Positions 1 to 5,178 of a stretch of 5,258 nt of DNA are shown here, one piece after another (positions within the stretch are counted from its first letter, which is position 1; each line of letters starts with the position of its first letter). The stretch comes from an uncultured Coriobacteriaceae bacterium (GTDB taxonomy: Bacteria > Actinomycetota > Coriobacteriia > Coriobacteriales > Atopobiaceae), in the NCBI GenBank assembly GCA_902766805.1, contig CACXFF010000052.1:1-5258 (forward strand), read 5' to 3'. A program made the position numbers and the translations under genes. The notes under the pieces were generated by a model. The model did no database searches. It was given only the letters and a program-made list of their open reading frames with translations, and was not told the DNA's origin.

Positions 1-378
1 TCGGGCGACGCGGACTTCTCCACCGCGCGCAAGGCGTCCATGGAGATCGTGCCGGTCTTCCACGGCAAGGCGGGCGGTGGCTTCCTCACGCGCTTCTATC
101 CCCAGGCCGGACCGGTCACCTACCTGGGCATCACGCAGGACGCCGAGGGACACTTCAAGTTCGTGGTGAGCGAGGGCGTGATCGAGGATGGCCCCACGTT
201 GGGCAACGGCGACACGACCTTCCGCACGCGCTTCTCGATCGGCGCGCGCGAGTGGAACAATCGCTGGTGCGAGTGCGGCCCCACGCATCACTTCGCCGCG
301 GCGCAGGGCTCCTGGACCGACACCATCCTCAAGGTGGCCAAGATTCTCGACGTGCCGGTAGAGGTCGTCTGCCGCTAG
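1..378 (+). CDS. L-fucose/L-arabinose isomerase family protein, C-terminal part (5' truncated by window)
   Basis: Reading frame 1 is open from the first base to a TAG at 376-378, giving 125 visible residues; the start lies upstream of the window. Visible hallmarks are VPVFHGKAGGG (visible residues 17-27), AGPVTYLGITQ (36-46), and a C-terminal WCECGPTHHF block with the His pair at residues 96-97. In sugar isomerases of the AraA/FucI-like fold, the C-terminal domain ends with such a (G)THH motif, whose His helps hold the catalytic metal, followed by a last helix and strand, here DTILKVAKILDVPVEVV. The family interconverts aldoses and ketoses such as L-arabinose/L-ribulose or L-fucose/L-fuculose in the cytoplasm. 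The catalytic Glu residues lie upstream and cannot be checked. The exact sugar cannot be assigned; the related L-fucose-isomerase-like group of unproven substrate is an equal alternative. A terminator follows, so the gene probably ends its transcript. Confidence 0.82.
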   Translation, partial: SGDADFSTARKASMEIVPVFHGKAGGGFLTRFYPQAGPVTYLGITQDAEGHFKFVVSEGVIEDGPTLGNGDTTFRTRFSIGAREWNNRWCECGPTHHFAAAQGSWTDTILKVAKILDVPVEVVCR

Positions 379-430
379 CCTGCCGCCCGCACGGTGCTGG
401 TGCGAGGTTGGGATGCGAGCGCTTGGGTTG

Positions 431-474
431 GAGGTCCCCGTGAGACGGGGACCTCTGGCCTAGGCGCTTCTTTT
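431..474 (+). terminator. Hairpin terminator after the isomerase gene
   Basis: GAGGTCCCCG at 431-440 pairs perfectly with CGGGGACCTC at 446-455, with a 5-base loop TGAGA. G-U wobbles can extend the base outward at 430/456 and 429/457. The T-rich stretch TTCTTTT at 468-474 starts 12 bases after the stem, further than in a textbook intrinsic terminator. The site is 52 bases after the isomerase stop and ahead of the next gene, which fits transcription termination. Confidence 0.72.
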
Positions 475-501
475 GCGTGGCACGCGCGTAGGGGATGCGT
501 C

Positions 502-510
502 TGGTATGTT
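502..510 (+). promoter_or_regulatory. Possible extended -10 promoter for the HAD lipoprotein gene
   Basis: TG-G-TATGTT at 502-510 matches an extended -10 element (TGn followed by a hexamer agreeing with TATAAT at 4 of 6 positions). There is no recognisable -35 hexamer 16-18 bases upstream. It would start transcription near 517, about 34 bases before the ATG at 551 and after the preceding terminator. This is a weak, position-supported guess. Confidence 0.3.
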
Positions 511-540
511 GGCGATGGCAATGTCTGGCCCTGCTTGGAT

Positions 541-553
541 GGGAGATGCAATG
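541..553 (+). promoter_or_regulatory. Ribosome binding site that favours the ATG at 551
   Basis: GGGAG at 541-545 lies 5 bases before the ATG at 551. The same frame is open upstream to a TTG at 473, but that codon abuts the T-run of the preceding terminator and has no clear Shine-Dalgarno sequence. A second in-frame ATG at 587 has GGAG at 580-583 only 3 bases away, which is close. I therefore prefer 551 and keep 587 as an alternative; both leave the signal peptide intact. Confidence 0.6.
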
Positions 554-1741
554 GCTCGCAGCGTACGTGATTGGGTTACGGAGAAGATGGAAACGGTGGG
601 TGCGCGTGGGCTGGCGCTCTCGCTTACGTTGGTGACGGCCTGTACCTTGACGGCGTGCGCGCCGAACGCGAACCAAGCTGCGCAATCCGCGGCAACGACG
701 CAGGCCGCCGCGACAACTGCGGTCGCCACGACGACGCAGGCGCCTGCCGCGACGACCCTCGAGCACTGGAACGCGTCCTCGCCGGCCATGCAGTCCATCA
801 TGGAGTTCGTTTCGGCGTCGGTGGACGAGGGCTCGCAGGGCTACATCCCCAAGGCCGATCGCGTTGCCGTGTTCGACATGGACGGCACGCTCTTCGGCGA
901 GCGTTTCCCGACCTACTTCAACGATTGGCTCTACATCCAGCGGGCGCTCTACGACAAGGACTACCAGGCGCCCGAGCAGCTCAAGGACTTTGCCCGACAG
1001 TGGGAGGCCAAGGTCCTCGACGGCGTGCCCATCGAGGACTTCGACGCCAAAGAGCGCGAGCTTGGCCCGCAGCTCTACGAGGGCCTGACGCCCGACGAGT
1101 ACGCCGACGTGGTGCGCAAGTTCAAGGCGCAGCCGGTGTGGGGTTTCGAGGGCATGACGTACGGCGACGCCTTCTTCCAGCCGATGGTTTCGCTGGTGCG
1201 CTATCTCGCCGAGAACGACTACACCGTCTACATCGTGAGCGCCACGTATCGCGACGCGGTGCGCGTCATGTGCGAGGGCACCCTGGACGAGTGGATCCCC
1301 GCGGACCATGTCATCGGCACGGACTTGCTGTATGTGGCCTCTGGCGATGCCAGCAAGGACAGCATGTTCTACGAGCTCGAGCCCTCGGACAAGCTCAACA
1401 TCGCCGGCACGCTTTTCATCAAGGACCAAAAGACGAACAAGGCGACGGCCATCCAGCGCGAGATTGGCAGGGTGCCCGTGCTCGCGTTCGACAACTCCAC
1501 GGGCGACTTCTCGATGGCCACCTACACCCTGCAGAACGAGAAGTACCACGGCAGGGCCTACATGCTGCTCTGCGATGACACCGCGCGGGACTACGGTGAT
1601 CCCGCGGCAGCGGCGTCGTTCAAGGAGAAGTGTGACGCACGCGGCTTCTACACCATCTCCGAGAAGGACGAGTTCGAGCTGCTGTACCCGCAGGGCGTCG
1701 CCATGGCGTCAGCGGCCGAGACGCAGGCGGCTGCGGCATAA
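551..1741 (+). CDS. Predicted lipoprotein, HAD-superfamily phosphatase (extracytoplasmic)
   Basis: The product has 396 residues from the ATG at 551. A charged N-terminal stretch is followed by a hydrophobic segment (about residues 21-32) and a lipobox LTAC with Cys36, so signal peptidase II processing and lipid anchoring outside the membrane are predicted. An Ala/Thr/Gln-rich tether (about 39-69) leads into the enzyme. HAD motifs appear in order: motif I DMDGT (109-113, nucleophile Asp109, acid/base Asp111); a helical cap of about 110 residues; motif II IVSAT (228-232); a motif III Lys, probably Lys297 in NKATAIQ; and motif IV DNSTGD (314-319). The cap placement between motifs I and II is the C1 type, as in phosphoserine and phosphorylcholine phosphatases. 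It likely removes phosphate from a small organic phosphate at the cell surface; the substrate is unknown. The C-terminus ends in an Ala-rich tail. All key motifs are intact. Terminators or gaps on both sides suggest a single-gene transcript. Confidence 0.85.
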   Translation: MARSVRDWVTEKMETVGARGLALSLTLVTACTLTACAPNANQAAQSAATTQAAATTAVATTTQAPAATTLEHWNASSPAMQSIMEFVSASVDEGSQGYIPKADRVAVFDMDGTLFGERFPTYFNDWLYIQRALYDKDYQAPEQLKDFARQWEAKVLDGVPIEDFDAKERELGPQLYEGLTPDEYADVVRKFKAQPVWGFEGMTYGDAFFQPMVSLVRYLAENDYTVYIVSATYRDAVRVMCEGTLDEWIPADHVIGTDLLYVASGDASKDSMFYELEPSDKLNIAGTLFIKDQKTNKATAIQREIGRVPVLAFDNSTGDFSMATYTLQNEKYHGRAYMLLCDDTARDYGDPAAAASFKEKCDARGFYTISEKDEFELLYPQGVAMASAAETQAAAA

Positions 1742-1743
1742 CG

Positions 1744-1812
1744 CTCCCGCAGAGGAGTCTGGCACAGCGGGAGACGTTTGGCACAAAGCCAACGCCCGCG
1801 CATGCGCGCGGG
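1744..1812 (+). other. Three consecutive hairpins in the gap between HAD lipoprotein and regulator genes
   Basis: Three inverted repeats follow each other directly. (a) CTCCCGC at 1744-1750 pairs with GCGGGAG at 1767-1773 around a 16-base loop. (b) CGTTTGGC at 1775-1782 pairs with GCCAACG at 1788-1794 with one bulged T and loop ACAAA. (c) CCCGCGC at 1795-1801 pairs with GCGCGGG at 1806-1812 around ATGC. No T-run follows, so this is not a textbook intrinsic terminator. It starts 2 bases after the upstream stop codon, so it may terminate or protect the 3' end of the HAD transcript. Short GC stems arise easily in GC-rich DNA, but the tight tandem packing is notable. The rest of the gap, to 1889, shows no gene and no convincing promoter. 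Confidence 0.5.
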
Positions 1813-1889
1813 ACGTGCTCGGGATTGCGGGGCGCCGCGCGGTCTGCGTGCGTTAGGCTGGGGCCAAGCACCCGCGCGAGGAGGCCGCC

Positions 1890-2750
1890 ATGCTCACCTA
1901 CACGATGGACGTCGAAGACCGCAGCCGCTGGATCATCTCGACCCCCAGCGCCGCTGAGGAGGCCCAGCCGTTCTACTGCTCGGAGGTGGGAGACTTCTAT
2001 GCGCGCGGGAGTTTCGCCACGGCGCGCTCCGACAAGAACAGCCATATCGTGTTCTACACGCTCGGGGGAGCGGGCGTCGTGCGCCAAGGAGGGCAGACTG
2101 TCACGCTGGAACGCGGCCAAGCCCTGCTCATGGACTGTCGCACGCCCCAAAGCTACGGCACCGCCCCCGGCCACAACCATTGGTACCACCTGTGGTGCCA
2201 TGTCGACGGAGCGGGGGTGTCCGTGTTGGGGGAGGCTCTTGGCCTTCCGCGTCTGGTGCCCGTCACGCTGCCGCTTTCCGCCGTGCGCGGGTCGTTTGAC
2301 CTGCTCTTCGAGCGCGTGGGGGTGGAGAGCGTGGAGAACGCCGCGCGCGTCGGGCTGGCCGTGCACGCGATCTTGGCCGAGATGGTTGCCGCGGCCCAAC
2401 AGGCGAGCCGCGCCGACGACGACCCCGTGTCCCTCGCGTGCGCCTACGTCGAGCGCCACTATGCCGAGGACGTGAGCCTGGAGCAGCTGGCGGGTGTGGC
2501 GGCCGTGAGCCCGAGCTACCTCATCCGGCTCTTCAAGCGCAAGATGGGCACCACCCCGCATGACTACCTGCTGCGCTATCGCATCAGCCGGGCCAAAGAG
2601 CTGCTGGCCGAGACGCGCCTGACCAGCGCGGCCATCGCGGAGCGGGTCGGCTTCCACTCTGAAAGCAACTTCTCCTACCGTTTCTCCCGCATGGTGGGGC
2701 AGAGTCCGCGCGCTTATCGCCAAGCCGCGCCCGAGCTCGTGCTGGAGTAG
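1890..2750 (+). CDS. AraC-family transcriptional regulator
   Basis: The product has 286 residues, a usual length for the family. The start is firm: GAGGAGG at 1878-1884 sits 5 bases before the ATG. The N-terminal half is a cupin-like sugar-sensing domain (about 35-110) with the HNHWYHLWCHVDG segment (95-107) typical of arabinose-type sensors. The C-terminal half (about 178-280) is a full double helix-turn-helix AraC domain: first helix pair around DVSLEQLAGVAAVSPSYLIRLFKRKMG (split at about 194-220), second around SAAIAERVGF (246-255), and the closing signature FSYRFSRMVGQSPRAYR (261-277). It binds DNA in the cytoplasm and probably senses the sugar handled by the next genes. It lies directly upstream of the PTS permease and of an inverted-repeat operator candidate, in the way ChbR accompanies ChbC and ChbG in enterobacteria. 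Its ligand, and whether it activates or represses, cannot be read from sequence. No clear promoter of its own is visible. Confidence 0.93.
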   Translation: MLTYTMDVEDRSRWIISTPSAAEEAQPFYCSEVGDFYARGSFATARSDKNSHIVFYTLGGAGVVRQGGQTVTLERGQALLMDCRTPQSYGTAPGHNHWYHLWCHVDGAGVSVLGEALGLPRLVPVTLPLSAVRGSFDLLFERVGVESVENAARVGLAVHAILAEMVAAAQQASRADDDPVSLACAYVERHYAEDVSLEQLAGVAAVSPSYLIRLFKRKMGTTPHDYLLRYRISRAKELLAETRLTSAAIAERVGFHSESNFSYRFSRMVGQSPRAYRQAAPELVLE

Positions 2751-2755
2751 CCCGC

Positions 2756-2771
2756 GCGCCGGAAGCGGCGC
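2756..2771 (+). terminator. Possible short GC hairpin after the regulator gene
   Basis: GCGCCG at 2756-2761 pairs with CGGCGC at 2766-2771 around a GAAG loop, 5 bases after the regulator stop. There is no T-run after it. It may weaken read-through into the permease gene, but a stem of this size is common by chance in such GC-rich sequence. Confidence 0.3.
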
Positions 2772-2804
2772 TCCATCGGCGGCGGAAGCGAGGCAAAATC
2801 GATT

Positions 2805-2858
2805 GGACCAAAATATGTTTCAAAAATACTAGATTGTTATTGACACACATTTTGTACC
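2805..2858 (+). promoter_or_regulatory. Candidate operator: 18-base imperfect inverted repeat around the PTS promoter
   Basis: The left arm GGACCAAAATATGTTTCA (2805-2822) and the reverse complement of the right arm, GGTACAAAATGTGTGTCA (2841-2858), agree at 14 of 18 positions, including a shared CAAAAT core. Eighteen bases separate the arms. The right arm covers most of the -35 hexamer and the spacer of the promoter at 2840-2868; the left arm lies upstream of it. Further CAAAAT-like copies in the same direction as the left arm occur at 2794-2799 and 2821-2827. A regulator bound at the right arm would block RNA polymerase, while one bound at the left could activate it. The AraC-family protein encoded just upstream is the natural candidate, though that family more often uses direct repeats. 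Confidence 0.5.
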
Positions 2859-2868
2859 GTCTTACACT
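2840..2868 (+). promoter_or_regulatory. Sigma-70-type promoter for the PTS permease gene
   Basis: A perfect TTGACA (2840-2845) is followed, after a 17-base spacer, by TACACT (2863-2868), which matches TATAAT at 4 of 6 positions. The preceding 45 bases are strikingly AT-rich for this genome. Transcription would start near 2875, leaving a leader of about 80 bases before the GTG at 2956. This position also rules out the in-frame GTG at 2869 as the protein start, since it would lie before the transcript begins. Confidence 0.8.
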
Positions 2869-2901
2869 GTGAGCCAACGCAAGGGAACGGTCCCCATACC
2901 T

Positions 2902-2927
2902 GCGCGAACCTCGGCCACGGCTCGCGC
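2902..2927 (+). other. Hairpin in the leader of the PTS permease transcript
   Basis: GCGCGA at 2902-2907 pairs perfectly with TCGCGC at 2922-2927 around a 14-base loop. It lies within the predicted 5' leader, 10 bases ahead of the purine-rich ribosome binding region. It could affect translation or transcript stability, or be a chance GC stem. I do not recognise it as a known riboswitch or as a PTS antiterminator target. Confidence 0.3.
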
Positions 2928-2940
2928 TCCCACACTCAGG

Positions 2941-2958
2941 AAGGAAGGATTCACGGTG
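2941..2958 (+). promoter_or_regulatory. Ribosome binding site fixing the permease start at GTG 2956
   Basis: The purine run AAGGAAGGA (2941-2949) lies 6 bases before GTG at 2956-2958, an ideal distance. The residues that follow, beginning QGVIDKLTAVSG, match a normal EIIC amino end, whereas the 29 codons upstream are Arg/Pro/Thr-rich and lie over the -10 region and leader. Confidence 0.85.
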
Positions 2959-4224
2959 CAAGGCGTAATCGACAAACTCACCGCGGTTTCGGGCGCAATC
3001 GCTCAGAACTGGGTCATCCAGGTCATCATGAAAGCGTTCATGATGTTGCTCCCCATCACCATGCTCGGCTCGTTCGCCGCGCTCTTCAAGGGCCTCGGCA
3101 TTGAGGCCTACCAGGCATTCATTGCGTCCAACGGCGTCGCGGGCGTACTGGCCACCATCTACCAGTGGACGACCGGCATGATTGGCGTGTACCTCGCGTT
3201 CCTCGTGGCCTACGCCTTCGCGCAGCACACCAAGTGCGCCAAGTCCGAGATGGCCGTGGGCCTGGTGTCGCTCGCGTGCTTCCTCATCGTCACGCCCTTT
3301 CAGACGATCCCGACCGACTTCGGCGTGAACACCCTGCTGCCCACCGACTGGCTCGGCTCCTCGGGCATGTTCACCGCCATCATCATCTCGTTCGTCGTCG
3401 GCGGCATCTACCTGCTCTGCCAGAAGTTCCACATCGAGATCAAGCTCCCGGACGCCGTGCCGCCCTTCATCTCCGCGCAGTTCTCCAGCCTCATCCCCGG
3501 CGCGATCGCCATGGTGCTCTTCGGCATCGTGTCCGCCCTCTTCGCCGGCACTGAGTTCGGCACACTGCACCAGCTCGTGTACACCGTGCTTGCCTCCCCG
3601 CTGCACGCCGTCACCGGCAACGTCTTCGGCTACTGGATCCTCATGGTGACGCTCTATGGCCTGTGGTTCCTTGGCATCCACGGCGGCATGACCGTTGGCC
3701 CGATCATCATGATGCTCTTCATGCAGGCCCAGATGGAGAACATGGCCGCCTTCCAGGCTGGCACCCCCATGCCCAACCTGTGCGTCGGCGATTCCCTCAC
3801 CTATGGCACCGGCTCCCTGCCCATGCTCGTGGCCGCGCTGATCTTCATGAAGTCCGCCCAGGGCAAAGCCGTCTCCCGCATGGCTATCCTGCCCGCGTTC
3901 TTCGGCGTGGACGAGCCCGCGTACTTCGGCATGCCCATGATCCTGAACCCGCTCTTCTTCATCCCCTGGGTGCTCGGCGCCCCGACCCTCTCCGTCTTTG
4001 GCACGCACGCCCTCAAGCTCATCGGCCTGCTGCCCTACAGCAACGGCACCGCCGGCTCCGCGGCCAACCTGCCCTTCTTCGTGGGCAACGCCATGGGCTA
4101 CGGCACGGCGGGCATCATCTGGGGCTGCGTGTTCTTCGTCCTCATCGTGCTCATGTACGTGCCCTTCGTGAAGGCCTATGACAAGCAGATGCTTGCCGCA
4201 GAGGTTGAAGGCGCGCAGGAGTAG
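2956..4224 (+). CDS. PTS sugar permease EIIC, lactose/cellobiose (chitobiose) family
   Basis: The product has 422 residues starting at GTG 2956, near the usual length for stand-alone EIIC proteins of this family. It is strongly hydrophobic, with about ten membrane segments (for example about 24-44, 73-90, 101-115, 136-155, 178-198, 225-241, 286-298, 328-345, 385-403). Family landmarks are present: LPDAVPPFISAQFSSLIPG (164-182), the GLWFLGIHGG motif (235-244) with His242, and VDEPAYFGMPMILNP (318-332) with Glu320. In the ChbC structure, the corresponding His and Glu contact the sugar; here the usual NEP reads DEP, with the Glu kept. The protein imports and hands over a disaccharide for phosphorylation by EIIB, so EIIA and EIIB partners are required, and neither is fused to it nor encoded in the window. 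A dedicated promoter precedes it and a UUCG-capped hairpin follows it. Likely sugars are beta-linked disaccharides such as cellobiose or chitobiose; the exact one is unproven. Confidence 0.93.
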   Translation: MQGVIDKLTAVSGAIAQNWVIQVIMKAFMMLLPITMLGSFAALFKGLGIEAYQAFIASNGVAGVLATIYQWTTGMIGVYLAFLVAYAFAQHTKCAKSEMAVGLVSLACFLIVTPFQTIPTDFGVNTLLPTDWLGSSGMFTAIIISFVVGGIYLLCQKFHIEIKLPDAVPPFISAQFSSLIPGAIAMVLFGIVSALFAGTEFGTLHQLVYTVLASPLHAVTGNVFGYWILMVTLYGLWFLGIHGGMTVGPIIMMLFMQAQMENMAAFQAGTPMPNLCVGDSLTYGTGSLPMLVAALIFMKSAQGKAVSRMAILPAFFGVDEPAYFGMPMILNPLFFIPWVLGAPTLSVFGTHALKLIGLLPYSNGTAGSAANLPFFVGNAMGYGTAGIIWGCVFFVLIVLMYVPFVKAYDKQMLAAEVEGAQE

Positions 4225-4237
4225 CCCTTCCTTCCCG

Positions 4238-4268
4238 GCGGGAGCCTTCGGGCTCCCGCATCTCTTTA
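4238..4268 (+). terminator. UUCG-capped hairpin terminator between permease and deacetylase genes
   Basis: GCGGGAGCC (4238-4246) pairs perfectly with GGCTCCCGC (4251-4259) around TTCG, the extra-stable UUCG tetraloop, followed by ATCTCTTTA. It begins 13 bases after the EIIC stop. It may be a partial terminator that lowers expression of the following gene, or a 3' stabiliser; the T-rich tail is short and interrupted. Confidence 0.75.
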
Positions 4269-4327
4269 ATGAGCTCATCCCCGCATTATCCTATCCACAC
4301 CCATGTGTAACAGGTAAGGAGCAACGA

Positions 4328-5134
4328 ATGAAGCTTTTGGTGCAGAGCGACGACTACGGAATCACCCGTGCGGTCTCCCTAGGCTGCATCCACGGCATCA
4401 AGAACGGTGGCGTGCGCAACACCGGTATGTTCGCCAACATGCCTTGGATCGAGGAGTGCGTGGAGTGGATCAAACCCTACCTGGGGCAGATCGCCTTCGG
4501 CATCGACCTCAACGCCTCTACCGGTCCCTCCATCCTGGGGCATGACAAGGTGCCCGTGCTGACGCATGAGGACGGCACGTTCCTCGGTAGCAGCGAGAAC
4601 CGTGCGCTTGACACTGATGAGAACGGGGGAGACCACCTCGCCGCCCATGCGGACGAGCTTGAGGCTGAGTTTCGCGCACAGATCGAGCGCTACATCGAGC
4701 TCGTGGGCAAGAAGCCCGACTATATCCACAACCACGCCTACGGCACTGCCACCACCGACCGCATCACCCGCAAGCTGGCACGTGAGTACGGTGTGCTCTG
4801 CTCGGTAGCACTCATGGATCGTCCCGAGGTGTGCCAGCCAGGTATGGGCTGGTACGTGTTCGACGGTCCTGAGGCGCAGCTCACCGAGGATCCCATCGGA
4901 TACCTCACGCAGGACAAGGGGGGCATGCTCGCCTCCAGCTGTGAGTATGGCTACATCATTAGCCACTGTGGCTACGCAGATGCCGATCTCTTCAAGCTGA
5001 CGAGCTTCTCCACCTGCCGCGTCAAGGACCTGGAGTGCATGACCAGTCCCGAGATGCGTGCCTGGGTGGAGGCCAACGGCATCGAGCTGGCAAGCTATCG
5101 AGACCTGCCGGCTGAGTGGGCGCAGGAGCAATAG
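4328..5134 (+). CDS. ChbG/YdjC-family carbohydrate deacetylase-like protein (divergent metal site)
   Basis: The product has 268 residues. The start is supported by AAGGAG at 4316-4321, 6 bases before ATG 4328; the frame is open further upstream, but across the preceding terminator. Family landmarks are SDDYGIT (7-13), equal to the ADDFG metal-Asp motif; GKKPDYIHNHAYG (127-139), at the place of the KPTHLDSHHHVH motif with His136 retained; and YIISHCGYAD (209-218), corresponding to the HPG block. A family-typical end follows: SFSTCRVKDLECMTSPEMRAWV split over 226-247, then GIELASYRDL. Canonical ChbG removes an acetyl group from chitobiose or its phosphate in the cytoplasm using Asp and two His as metal ligands. 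Here the second-motif His (GMH in E. coli) is Asp60 in GIDLNAS, and the triple-His run is reduced. Adjacent EIIC and AraC genes support action on a PTS-imported sugar phosphate. Family membership is clear; activity and substrate are not. Confidence 0.85.
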   Translation: MKLLVQSDDYGITRAVSLGCIHGIKNGGVRNTGMFANMPWIEECVEWIKPYLGQIAFGIDLNASTGPSILGHDKVPVLTHEDGTFLGSSENRALDTDENGGDHLAAHADELEAEFRAQIERYIELVGKKPDYIHNHAYGTATTDRITRKLAREYGVLCSVALMDRPEVCQPGMGWYVFDGPEAQLTEDPIGYLTQDKGGMLASSCEYGYIISHCGYADADLFKLTSFSTCRVKDLECMTSPEMRAWVEANGIELASYRDLPAEWAQEQ

Positions 5135-5141
5135 AAGGATA

Positions 5142-5178
5142 CCTCCACTTTCATTTGGCGAAAGTGGAGGGCCATTCT
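5142..5178 (+). terminator. Hairpin terminator after the deacetylase-like gene
   Basis: CCTCCACTTTC (5142-5152) pairs perfectly with GAAAGTGGAGG (5160-5170) around a 7-base loop ATTTGGC, 7 bases after the stop codon. ATTCTT follows at 5174-5179, giving a weak T-rich tail. An 11-base perfect stem directly after a gene is strong support for a transcript end, so the deacetylase-like gene is probably last in its operon. Confidence 0.8.

Noticed and set aside
329..1549. Long minus-strand open frame of about 406 codons opposite the HAD gene
   Set aside because: Its residues are Arg/His/Leu/Val-rich with no recognisable domain, and it lies opposite a gene with intact catalytic motifs. Long antisense frames are expected in GC-rich DNA with strong third-position bias.
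1825..1859. Possible promoter (TTGCGG and TAGGCT) ahead of the AraC-family gene
   Set aside because: The spacing is 23 bases, outside the normal range, and both hexamers are poor.
2869..2955. Upstream extension of EIIC from the GTG at 2869
   Set aside because: That codon directly abuts the -10 hexamer, before the expected transcript start, and lacks a ribosome binding site; the GTG at 2956 has an ideal one.
2584..4278. Minus-strand open frame of about 564 codons opposite the regulator end and EIIC
   Set aside because: Composition is Glu/His/Gly/Asp-rich and low in complexity, it spans a clear promoter on the other strand, and it covers genes with strong family motifs. It is a shadow frame.
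4265..4292. Possible promoter (TTTAAT, 16 bases, TATCCT) ahead of the deacetylase-like gene
   Set aside because: The -35 matches only 3 of 6 positions and overlaps the terminator tail; the -10 matches 4 of 6. Too weak to annotate.
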